Assembly (NCBI GenBank): GCA_025403435.1
Contig: CM046354.1
Coordinates: 34,127,533-34,191,532 of the forward strand
DNA: 64,000 nucleotides
Source of the DNA: Artocarpus heterophyllus
Taxonomy: Eukaryota; Streptophyta; Magnoliopsida; Rosales; Moraceae
Reading direction: 5' to 3'
The translations under genes and the position numbers were made by a program. Positions within the stretch are counted from its first letter, which is position 1; each line of letters opens with the position of its first letter. The notes beneath the pieces were generated by a model. That model was not told the DNA's origin. It saw only the letters and a list, made by a program, of their open reading frames with translations, and made no database searches. Positions 34,183 through 44,150 of this stretch are shown piece by piece.

Positions 34183-35901
34183 CATTGAACCACCTGTGGA
34201 ATCTTAACTAGATCAATAAGTAGTTGTTGAGCTTACACAAGTATCACAAGGCCCAAGGAGGTCTGGTAGGACACGTCAGAGCCCTAAGAGATACGGATTT
34301 CTCTTAACTGATAATCATGATGTGATGATTGTGGATCAAAATGAGCCCACATTCTACCAAGAGGCCATGAATAGCCCTAACTGTGATAGATGGCTAGAAG
34401 CCAAGAAGTCAAAGATGCATTCCATGTATGATAATCAAGTATGGACTTTTATTGATCTACTTGATGGTTTAAAGACTATTGGGTGCAAATGGGTTTTCAA
34501 AAAGAAAATAGACATGGATGGTAATGTGCATACCTTTAAGGCAAGACTGGTTGCAAAAGGTTTCAAGCAAACACATGGTATAGACTATGATGAAACTTTT
34601 TCACCAGTTGCTATGCTTAAATCCATTTGGATTCTCCTCGCAATACCTGCATACTATGATTATGAGATTTGGCAAATAGATGTCAAAATAGCGTTTCTTA
34701 ATGAAAACCTACTTGAGGATGTGTGTATGACACAACCTAAGGGTTTTGTTAGTCCTGATAATTCTGGAAAGGCTTGCAAGCTTCAAAGATCCATTTATGG
34801 ATTGAAGCAAGCATCTCGGAGTTGGAATCTTTGTTTTGATGAAGCAATCAAAGAGTTTGGTTTCATTAAAAATGAAGATAAGCCTTGTGTTTACAAGAAG
34901 GTTAGTGGGAGCGTAATAGTCTTTCTAGTGCTATATGATGATGACATATTACTCATTGGAAACGATATCCCTACTCTACAAAATGTTAACTCATGGTTAG
35001 GGAATTGTTTCTCTATGAAAAACTTAGATGAAGCTGCCTATATTCTAGGCATCAAGATCTATAGGGATAGATCTAAGAGGCTTATTGGCCTAAGTCAGAG
35101 TACATACATTGACAAGGTACAAAATAGGTTTAGTATGCAAGATTCCAAGAGGGGATTCTTGCCAGTGTCACATGGAATTAGTCTCAGCAAGACTTAGTAT
35201 CCGATGACACAGGATGAGCGAGACCGCATGAATAAGATTACAAATGCTTCTGCCATTGGGTCTATTAGGTATGCAATGTTATGTACTCGACCTGATATCT
35301 CATATGCCTTAAGCATAACCAGCAGATACAAATCAGATCCAGGTGAAAGTCACTAGAGAACAATCAAGAATATCCTTAAATATTTGAGAAGAACTAAGGA
35401 TGCATTCTTACTGTATGGAGGAAAGGAATATGAGCTTGTTGTAAGTGGTTACACAGATGCTAGCTTCCAATCTAACAAGGATGACTTTCGATCTTAGTCA
35501 AGTTATGTGTTCTATTTGAATGGAGGTACAGTGAGTTGGAGAAGTTCAAAGCAAGACACCGTTGCTGATTCTACAACAAAAGCTCAGTATATAGCCGCCT
35601 CAGAAGCAGCTAAGGAAGTAGTTTGGATCAAAAAGTTTATTACTAGATTAGGTGTTGTTCCTAGTATATTAGCTCCAGTAGACTTGTATTGTGATAATAA
35701 CGGGGCCATAACATAGGCTAAGGAACCTAGATCACATTAGCAATCCAAACACATACTCAGGCGTTATCATCTCATTCGAGAAATCATTGAGAGAGGAGAC
35801 GTGAAGGTATGCAGAGTACCTACAAATGAGACTGTTGCTGATCTACTCACTAAGCCTCTTCCATAGCCTAAGCATGAGAGTCATACTAGGTCAAAATATG
35901 G
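34183..35901 (+). pseudogene. pol: Copia-B reverse transcriptase and RNase H
   Basis: RT is open 34322-35197: KTIGCKWVFKKKIDMDGN, LVAKGFKQTHGIDYDETFSPV, QIDVKIAFLNENLLED and SIYGLKQASRSWN. The catalytic box reads YDDD at 34934-34945, where YVDD is usual, so both Asp residues remain. A TAG at 35195 replaces a Gln. RNase H (DSTTKAQYIAASEAAKEVVW, DLYCDNNGAI) has further stops near 35714 and 35740 and ends around TKPLP. The element's 3' end, with polypurine tract and LTR start, is deleted near 35902. Confidence 0.9.
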
Positions 35902-37378
35902 TCAATTACGCTTAAGGTCATTAAGTATGTGACTTGACAGTAAAACTCGTAGGTGAAAATTGAATTCTATTGTAAATTATCCCTAGTCGGTCATTATTAT
36001 TAGGATAATAATGAATGAAGACTAGTATGAAGTTTGACTGATGATTATGTTTTACTAATCATGTGTATGAGATACTAAGTCAACTCATAGATACATATTT
36101 GAGAAATGATGCATTGGATCGACTAGCTATGAGAAAACTGCATGGATAATTGTCATAAGTGATTCTCATCACAATACTATTATCCTAGTCCTTTGACCTG
36201 AAATCACCATTGTTTCTTACATGGCAAGTTCTATATTTTGACACATTCTAGTATTATCTTTAACGAGATGATGGAATGGATTGTTGTTGGATATAGAGTG
36301 AATCATGTGAGGAATATGAGTGATTAAGAAGGAATTTGTCCCTCATTTATTATGAGAAAGATATCTATGGGCCCCTCGATAAGTTGGACTGAAGAAAAAT
36401 ATATGGCTAAACTGGAATGAATTGATAAGGGTTATCAATATCAGTCTACTTAAGATCGAGAAATAATATGATTGAATAGTATAAGGTTGACATAAACCAT
36501 GCCTTATGTTCAATCAAGGTATCTAGTGACAAAAGGACTTTAATACTTATTGTGGATTAGGTTGTGTCGGATTATTGACATTCGCATAACTTGGGTAATC
36601 ATAATGTCTTGCTAGAGGCCGCTTATGATTCGTGGGCCAAAAATAGAATTTCAAGCCCACTACCAACATTATGTGAACATACAGGGTCGCACACTTAGAA
36701 CAGACCAAAAACCAATTTTGGGTTTATTGTGTCTAGGTTCAATGAACTTGATAATGCCCAGATTCGATGCACTAGATATGTCTAGGTTCATTGAACATGA
36801 CATTATCTAGATTCTCTGAATCGTATTCAAATCACTAACATTTTCTAGATTCTCTAAATTATATTTGAATTGCAGACATTGTCTAAATTCTCTGAATCAT
36901 ATTCGAATTACAGTTTACCCTAGTTAAAATCTGACTCTATCTCGTAGTCAATAGATATATATATATCGGTTTTAGGGTTTCTAGCTGAATTAAGAAGAAA
37001 GAAGGCGTTCTATTATTCTAAAGGGTGAGAACATTAAAAACCTTAAAAATTAGAGAGAGTCATTTAACGCAAAGGAGAGGGTACTAGCACACCAATTCAT
37101 TTTGAGAGAGTCTGTTCGTGTGGATACCTATAGAGGGCATTGCTCTAAGTAACAACGTCTGAATCTGATCTTGAAAACAAAAAGCTCGAGTTAGGGTGTC
37201 ACCGGAGTGAACCCGCTCTCTTCCTTCTAGAAATCTTGCCCCTTTTTGTTATCTTGGTAAGATTCTATGACTTTCCTATTAATCTAATCGAATTGCATGG
37301 ATCCTGCGAGGGTTTTGTGAGAATTAATTTTAATTTTTCGCTACTTATTTGAATCACAAAATCCAACAAAACCCAACA
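35902..37378 (+). repeat. 3' LTR of Copia-B, 5' end deleted
   Basis: Matches 19709-21175 base for base apart from scattered changes, and ends ACCCAACA before the target copy GTCCT. It lacks the first ~125 bases of the 5' LTR, and internal sequence joins it directly at about 35898-35904. The TATA-like run is at 36956-36966. Confidence 0.88.
36799..36912 (+). repeat. Three tandem 38-bp repeats in Copia-B 3' LTR
   Basis: Same array as at 20598-20711, units 36799-36836, 36837-36874 and 36875-36912. The middle unit is the most diverged. It again sits just upstream (43 bases) of the TATA-like run. Confidence 0.82.
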
Positions 37379-37383
37379 GTCCT

Positions 37384-40264
37384 TTGTCACGTAATACTTC
37401 CAATCAATATGCTTACTTGTCTTATGAAATCTTGGTTCCATAGCATTAGCTACCGCGACACTTTTGTCACAGTATAGTGATACAGCCTTATCCATACCAG
37501 GAACTACCTCAAGATCCCCAAGGAACTTACAGAGCCACGCTGCTTCTTTCAAAGCATCACTAGTTGCCACATACTCGGCCTCCATCTTTGAATCTGAAGT
37601 ACAATCTTGCTTCATATTTCTCCAACTGATGGCACTGCCACCTGAGTAAACACAAAACCCGAAGTTGATCTCCTAGAATCCAGACAGGATTGAAAATCTA
37701 AGTTAGTATGTCCTAGAAAAGTCAAGTCCTCACCCAAATACACAAGCATATACCCTGGAGTCCTTCTCAGGTGCTTGAAAATATGCTTTACCACAACCCA
37801 ATGGTTTGGTCCCAGATCCACCTAAAATCGACTTACAATCCTGACTACATAACAAATATCCGATCATGTGCAAAGCATGGCATACACAAGACTACCCACT
37901 ACCAAAGCATAAGGCACCTTCTTCATGTATTCTCTTTCTTCATCAAACATTGGAGAGTCTTTCTTAGAAAGAATACTTGTAGACGTAGATGGTTGCCCAC
38001 CTTTCTTAGCATCTTGCATTGCATACCTCTTGAGAATTTTATCTATGTAGCCGGCCTAGGACAAAGGTATCATTTTATTCTTCCTATCCTGAAAGATATG
38101 GATACTGAGAAAAAAATTAGCCTCACCCAAGTCCTTCATGTTAAACTGCTTGGTCAACCATAATTTGACCGATGACAATGCCACAACGTCATTCCCAATT
38201 AGTAGAATGTCATCTACATAGAGCAGTAGAAAAACTACCTTCCCATCCTTAATGTGTTTGTAAACACATGGCTCATCCATAGTTTGTGAGAACCCATAAG
38301 TCTTGATCACCTGATCAAATCTTATATTCCAAGAACGGGAAGCTACTTAAGTCCATAAATTGACTTTAGTAGTTTACAAACCTTATCCTCTTGACCTTGA
38401 AACCGTCTGGTTGTTCCATATAAATAGAAAAGCTATCTTGACATCCATCTACCAAATCTCGTAGTCGAGACTGGCAGCTATAGACAAAAGAATTCAGATG
38501 GACTTAAGAATGGCCATAGGCGAAAAGGTTTCCTTGTAATTGAATCCTTCCTTTTGCTACCAGTCTACCCTTAAAGGTTTCAACCTTTCCATCCACTCTT
38601 CCTTTCCTCTTGTAGATCCACTTACACCCTAAAACCCCTTCGGGAAGATCCACAAGCTCCCAAACCTAATTAGCCTCCATAGACTTCATCTCTGTGTTCA
38701 TGGACTCTATCTAGAGTTTAGAATCAACATCCTCCATAACCTCAGCGTATATGTAAGAATTCCTGTCATGTTCATCCGTTCAGACAAAAAGGCCTCCCCA
38801 TTGAACATATAGCTCTTGGGTTGATGCCCGATCCTCCCACTACGTCGAAGCCCCTTAGGTTGTTGTTCAAGTTGGTTTGGTCTTTCTACACTTATTGAAA
38901 CAGTTTCAATTGAAACCTCTAGAGTGATTGGATCACTCCTTAACTCCTCAAGCACCATTTTGCTTCGAGGCTTAAAGTCATCCATGTAACTTTCCTCAAG
39001 GAAAGTTGTATTAGTCAAAACCATGACTTTATTTTCCTTTGGGTTATAGAAATAACCCCATTTAGTCCTTTTTGGATATCCTACAAACACGCAAACTTCC
39101 GAACGTGCTTCCAACTTATTTGCATCTTTAACCAGGACATGAGCCAAACATCCCCATATGCGAATATGGTTTAAGGATGTCTTCCTGCCCATCCACAACT
39201 CGTGAGAAGTTTCAAGGACCAATTTTGAAGGCACATTGTTCGAAAGATAACATGGAGTTTGTAGTGCATATCCCCAAAAAGACAAGGCAATGATGAAGAA
39301 CTCATCATGGACCTAACCATGTCTAATAAAGTCCTATTCCTTTTCTCTGCTATGTCATTCTATTATAGAGTACACGGCAAAGTCAAATGGGATAAAATCC
39401 AATTCTCTAATAAGTGTCCTAAGAACTCAACAGAAAGGTACTCTCTACCTCGATCTGATCAAAGTGCCTTTATGGGTCTACCCAATTACTTTTCCACTTC
39501 AGCCTGAAACTCCCAGAACTTGTCAAAAGTTTTGCTTTTGTAGTGCATCAGGTACACATACCCATACCTTGAGTAATCGTCAATAAAAGTGACAAAGTAC
39601 TCATACCCTCCTCGTGCCCAGATGTTCATCGGTCCGCAAACATCACAATGCACAAGTTCTAAAACCCCTTTAGCCCTATTGTCCTTAGACTCGAATGGTA
39701 TTTTGGTCATTTTACCCTCTAAACAAGATTCACATTGAGGTATGGATTCCACCTTTAAGTGACTTAAAGGTCCATCCCTTACCAGCCTTTGAATCATATT
39801 CAGGTTAATATGACCAAGGTGTAAATGCCAAAGTTTTTCTTATTGGAGTGAGAAGTTTTAAGTCTTTTAGAGTTATTATCATTCATCTCAGCATTAAGCA
39901 GTAAGTCCATCTTAGATTTGATAAAATATAGATTATTTTGCATCCATCTAGAACAGATAAAAGATCTATTTTTACGAATCATCACTTTATTATTAAAAGA
40001 AACCAAATAGGAGTCTTTAAATAAACAAGCCATAGAAATTAAATTGCTTTTAAATTTAGGAACATAAAAATAATCTTGCACAATTAAATTCCTATAATCA
40101 TCTAAATAAAGATAGACGTCTCCCACTGCTTCTGCTAAGACCAAGGATCCATCACCCATCCAAAGCACGAAGTCTTCATGAAGTAGACTTCTCGTTTCTA
40201 TGAACCCCTATAGATAAACACAAACATGATTAATTGCACTGGAATTTATGACCAAAATGTCACA
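37384..40264 (-). pseudogene. pol: pol of Copia-A2 (main part)
   Basis: Read leftward from 40264: protease end and GDGSLVLAEAVGDVYLYLDD; GAG-pre-integrase (39840-39680); integrase 39720-38720, with CESCLEGKMTK and HCDVCGP (the usual Ser before the first Asp is Cys, the Asp is kept); then RT with intact YVDD at 38209-38220. RNase H reaches KHIDWKYYVTKD at 37384, where Copia-B inserted. There are frameshifts and stops between blocks. The integrase and RT pieces are among the better preserved of this family. Confidence 0.92.
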
Positions 40265-40269
40265 AGATT

Positions 40270-42369
40270 TGTAACGCCCCGAAATTTATTTAAGGTTAAT
40301 GTAATATAAATGATGAATTAGTGTGTCATAATTAATGTTTTAACATAAATTTGATTATTGGGTTGGATTTTGAAATTTTGGTTGTTTTGTTAATTTGGTG
40401 AATCCAAATGATTTCTTATTATTTTAAAATGATGTTTTGAGTTTTAAAACACAACAATTTGTAAAATGTTAAAAATACTCCATTTTACAAAACCATGGGC
40501 GGCACATGGTTTTTGCACAGTAAAACCGCCCATCGTTTTTCTCTATTTATTTCCTTTTTCCCTCCTCTCTCCTCTCTCTCTTGATCTCTCAGCTTCTCTC
40601 TCTTTTCTCTCAATTCTCTCTCAAAATTTTTGAAAAGAAATTTGAATCCAAGCTTCGGGTTAGCAAGCAGGAAGCTCGGGGACGTGATTTAGCAACCGAA
40701 AACGTGGATTAAAGCTTCGATTCGAGGTTAGTTTTGAAATTTCTAAACTTTTTTCAAAATTTTCAATTTTGTGCTTTTTTGAAATCTAGGTTTGTTTAAG
40801 CTTAGAAAACTGTGGATTTGAGTTTAATGAACTTAGAACAACTAGAATCTAAGCTTAGATTGAAGGAAAACGGATTGGATTCAAGATTTTTCATTTTTCC
40901 TCAATTTTCCTATTTTTAGATTTTCGGGATTTTTGTGCTTGAATCTTGTTTAAATGGGTTTTAAAGTGTCTAAATATGTTTTTCTATCATCTATGAATGT
41001 TTTCCATGCCTGAGATTTGAGAAAAACAGGTTTAAATCAAGATTTGGGTTTTGGGGAAATCGAAACCCTTGGCTAGAATTTCTGGGTTTTCCCAGTTCGG
41101 CAGGCCAAAGTGCGTGTTCGACAAGCTGAAACAGGGATCAGCAGGCCGGTGTTCTTCAGTCCGGCAAGCCGAACCTGGAAATTGTTCAGCCGACCGAACT
41201 TTGCCTCCGGCAGGCCAAACTGTGCAGTTCGGCCGGCCGTAGCAGGGAGTCCGGCAGGCCGACCGAGGCATAGGAAATTTTGTGATTTTCACCCGTTTTC
41301 ACTGTTTTGAACCCTGATTTAAATCCCAACCTTATAGAATGATTTTAATGATACAAATGGCACACTTGGACATCATGAAATGATTTAGTAACATGGAAAG
41401 TCTTGAACTAGATATTGATCTACTTAGTTTGTATCTAGGATCGTTTATGGTTTCGCGGAGCTAACGTATAGCAGACCGGGATTACAGTGTGGGGCACCGG
41501 CATGAGTATTGAGGTAGGACTTCTACCCTATTTCTTTGGTAGCCTGGTTTTGAAATGATTTGGCTTTGAAAAGGATTTCTATCAAAATGTTTTCAACGGT
41601 TGTTTGAAAAATGAATTTATTGGTTATATTTTAATATACCGTGATCTGAAATGAATTTCATAATGAATGTAATTGACAACACTCGGTAATTGGGTTTTGA
41701 ATGATAATGATAATAAACACATAGACATGATGCCATATCAGGGATCGGGTCGTGTAACGATCGACCTTGGGGGCAGGTCCCGAAACCCAGCTGGGCCACT
41801 ACGGTGGTGATATCATGGTTTGCCTAGGAAAAGAAAAATGGTATTTCTGATTGTGCGAGTAGACTGTTCTAAGTCAGGACGGTTCTACTCAAATTATTTA
41901 TTTATTTATTTATTTACTTAAGGTTTCTTTTGAGTACTCCTAATAATGAAATGTTTCTTTAAATTAAATTATTTTATAAAACATAGTCCTACTGAGCCTT
42001 TCGCTCACGTTTTATCTGTTTTAAATTTCCCCCTCTAGGTGGTTTCCCATTTAGGTTTGGAGAGGATTCTTCGGACCGAACTCAAGAGCAATAGAAGGAT
42101 TATTTAATTTATTTGTATTATTTAAATCAAGGCATGTAAGAATCTTAACTTTATTTGTATATTGGACTGTAATTGTATTTATGATATTGTCAGAACCATG
42201 TGTGTGCACAAATTATGGGTCTGTGGGACCCATATTTGCTATGTTTATTATTTAATTTTTCATATTTTATATTTAACTCAAACTTTTAAACTTTGGATTT
42301 TAATTAAATTCTCTTTTAAATTAACTTAAATAATCCACCACGTCACCTCCCGTACCCCGGGGTGTGACA
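40270..42369 (+). repeat. 5' LTR of Gypsy-2
   Basis: TGTAACGCCCC...GGGTGTGACA, 2100 bp. It contains a pyrimidine-rich block (40545-40620) after an AT-rich TATA-like segment, the dyad motif cluster at 41096-41268, and a short TTTA repeat near 41885-41915. It has about 30 bases near 42045-42080 that are absent from the 3' LTR. Confidence 0.95.
41096..41268 (+). promoter_or_regulatory. GGC dyad cluster in Gypsy-2 5' LTR
   Basis: About eight motif copies in the AG form (for example TTCGGCAGGCCAAA at 41096), with related GCCGACCGAA pieces. It lies about 500 bases downstream of the likely transcription start, unlike in the copia families. Short ORFs on both strands here are composition artefacts. 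Confidence 0.62.
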
Positions 42370-42372
42370 GAA

Positions 42373-42384
42373 TGGTATCAGAGC
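42373..42384 (+). promoter_or_regulatory. Primer-binding site of Gypsy-2
   Basis: TGGTATCAGAGC, an exact 12-base match to the complement of initiator tRNA-Met, three bases after the LTR. Confidence 0.93.
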
Positions 42385-42474
42385 TCAAGGTTATGAACCT
42401 TGGGAATTGTGCACACAAAGGTTTGACAATGAAATACCTCTGACAGTCCAAATTTTGTTTTCAGAAGTGAGAGA

Positions 42475-43536
42475 ATGGCACCTAGACGTCGTTCGACTGC
42501 TGACGTCGAGTTCGAAAATGATGAGAGCATGATGAGGTCTATGTTCATGGCTTTCCGGCAGATGGCAGCTAGGGCTAGACCAGGAGATTTCGATGTTGGT
42601 AGTCAGCATGCGTACTTTAAGGAATTCCAGCGGGCGTCTATTCTGACTTTTGATGGCAATGGGGATCCGTAGTTAGCAGAGTATTGGTTGGATTCGATCT
42701 TGAAGCACTTGGATACTCTTGGTGTGCCTGAGGAGTATCGTGTGGAGTTTGCTGCGTATAAGCTCGAGGGTGGCGCTAACACTTGGTGGAAACAGGCTAA
42801 GCGTCTGGAGCACGGTGTCGATATCAGTTGGGAAAGGTTCGAGGAGCTGTTCTATGATCGGTATTTTCTGCAGGGGTATAGAGATCAAAAGGCAGCTGAG
42901 TTCTACAGGTTGCAGCAGGGTGATCTGTCAGTTCGGGAGTATGAGGCAAAGTTTAATGAGTTGGCTAGGTTTGCTCCATCAGCGGTGGCATCGGAGCGTG
43001 AGAAGTGTATTAAGTTTCAGGAGGGACTCAAGGTTCCTATTCGGTGGCAGTTGGTTGCTCTACGGCTTAGGAGTTTTAGAGAGCTTGTGTCGTCGGTGAT
43101 CTCCGTGGAGAATGATTATGTGCAGTATTGTGAGGACGGAGCCAAGGCTTTAGGAGGACCGCAGAGGAGTGGCAGGAAGAGCACCAGTAGTTGTCCAGCT
43201 CCGAGGAAAGGCAAGCAAGGCGGTGCGACCAGTGGTAGTAGCAGTTCATCTGGCAACGGGCGCAACAATCCCTACAGCTTTCATTGTCATTTCTGTCAGC
43301 AGCCCGGACACATCAAGAGGAATTGCCCGATCATGAGTACTCATCTTAGATCTCAGACCGAGGAGGATGCCAGTCGTTCATCTCAGCCTCAGACCCTACC
43401 TCCGCCTCTGTAGTACCCGCAGTTGCAGTATCCGCAGTTCTCTCCTCAGCAATTCTCATATCCGACACAGGGGCAGCAGCCGCAGCATTTTTAGCGTAGT
43501 GTTCCTCAATATCGAGCACCAAGTACAGGTAGTGTG
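42475..43536 (+). pseudogene. gag: Gypsy-2 gag
   Basis: ATG at 42475 (MAPRRRSTADVEF), 90 bases after the primer-binding site. Capsid domain (LEGGANTWWKQAKRL, WERFEELFYDRYF, YEAKFNELARFAP), a Ser/Gly-rich linker, and an intact zinc knuckle CHFCQQPGHIKRNC at 43285-43326. A Gln/Pro-rich tail leads to the protease in the same frame. TAG codons at 42670, 43411 and 43492 each sit where a Gln is expected. Otherwise the frame is unbroken, so only point changes disable it. Confidence 0.94.
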
Positions 43537-44150
43537 CAGTCGTCTCCATCTCAGCAGCATCAGCCGAGTAATCCAGGACCCAGCAATGTCGGTAGAGGAA
43601 AAGGGAAGGCGCCAGTGCAGGTTCATGCAATGGCATCTGGAGGGTCAGATTCTCAAACTGGTAACGCGGTTGTCGATGGTATGATCTTGGTTTCTAGATC
43701 TTTAGCTCGCATTTTATTTGATACCGGTGCCTCTCATTCTCTCATTTCGAGTTCTTTTGTACATGCCTTGGGATTAGAGATAGAAGAGTTTAATGAACCC
43801 CTAGTCATAACTTCTCCCTTGGGGCGGGTGTGTGTAAATTGCATGTGTAAATCCTGTAAAATAAAGATTGGGGATAAGATTTTGAAAAGTGATTTGATTT
43901 ACTCCCCATGAACTCCTATGATGTAATTCTAGGGATGGACTGGTTGTCCAGATATAGTGCAGTCGTGGACTGCCAACTTAGAAAAGTGACCCTAGTGTCT
44001 GATAGGGGGACGATGATCACTTACCAGGGTGGTGGTGATTGGTTAATGAGTGAGCGTCTTATGAAGTCTTGTCTAGGAGGGTGAAGGAAACTAGGTTGTT
44101 GTGCTTTTCTTGCCAACCTGGATTGTGAGCCCTATGTTTCGAGAGGCAGT
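43537..44150 (+). pseudogene. pol: Gypsy-2 aspartic protease region
   Basis: Same frame as gag up to 43911. Active site DTGA at 43720-43731 (LFDTGASHSLISSSFV) is intact. A frameshift near 43900 moves the reading into the frame of ATG 43908, which carries the conserved ILGMDWL block (DVILGMDWLSRYSA). A TGA near 44082 follows. The linker to RT is otherwise readable ([20 protein letters not shown]). Confidence 0.9.

Larger units (their letters stand above)
19583..37378 (+). mobile_element. Copia-B, Ty1/copia element containing Copia-A3
   Basis: A second copia family with 5' LTR 19583-21175, leader, gag, pol and 3' LTR 35902-37378. Flanks ATCCA (19578-19582) and GTCCT (37379-37383) are each one change from ATCCT, the sequence expected from the Copia-A2 RNase H frame. 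Copia-A3 sits inside its gag. Without that insertion Copia-B is about 8.6 kb. Its protein style (LDTGSGSYICT, WHYRLGHINEK, SKTQ-type tail) differs clearly from Copia-A. Confidence 0.93.

Noticed and set aside
41051..41310. Overlapping ORFs on both strands across the GC island of Gypsy-2 LTRs (also 47858-48177)
   Set aside because: They exist because the repeated CGGCAGGCCGAA units lack stop codons in several frames. They recur in both LTRs with no protein-like constraint.
42373..42384. tRNA gene fragment at the tRNA-Met-like sequence
   Set aside because: Only the 12-base primer-binding site is present, in the expected place after the LTR; no cloverleaf around it.
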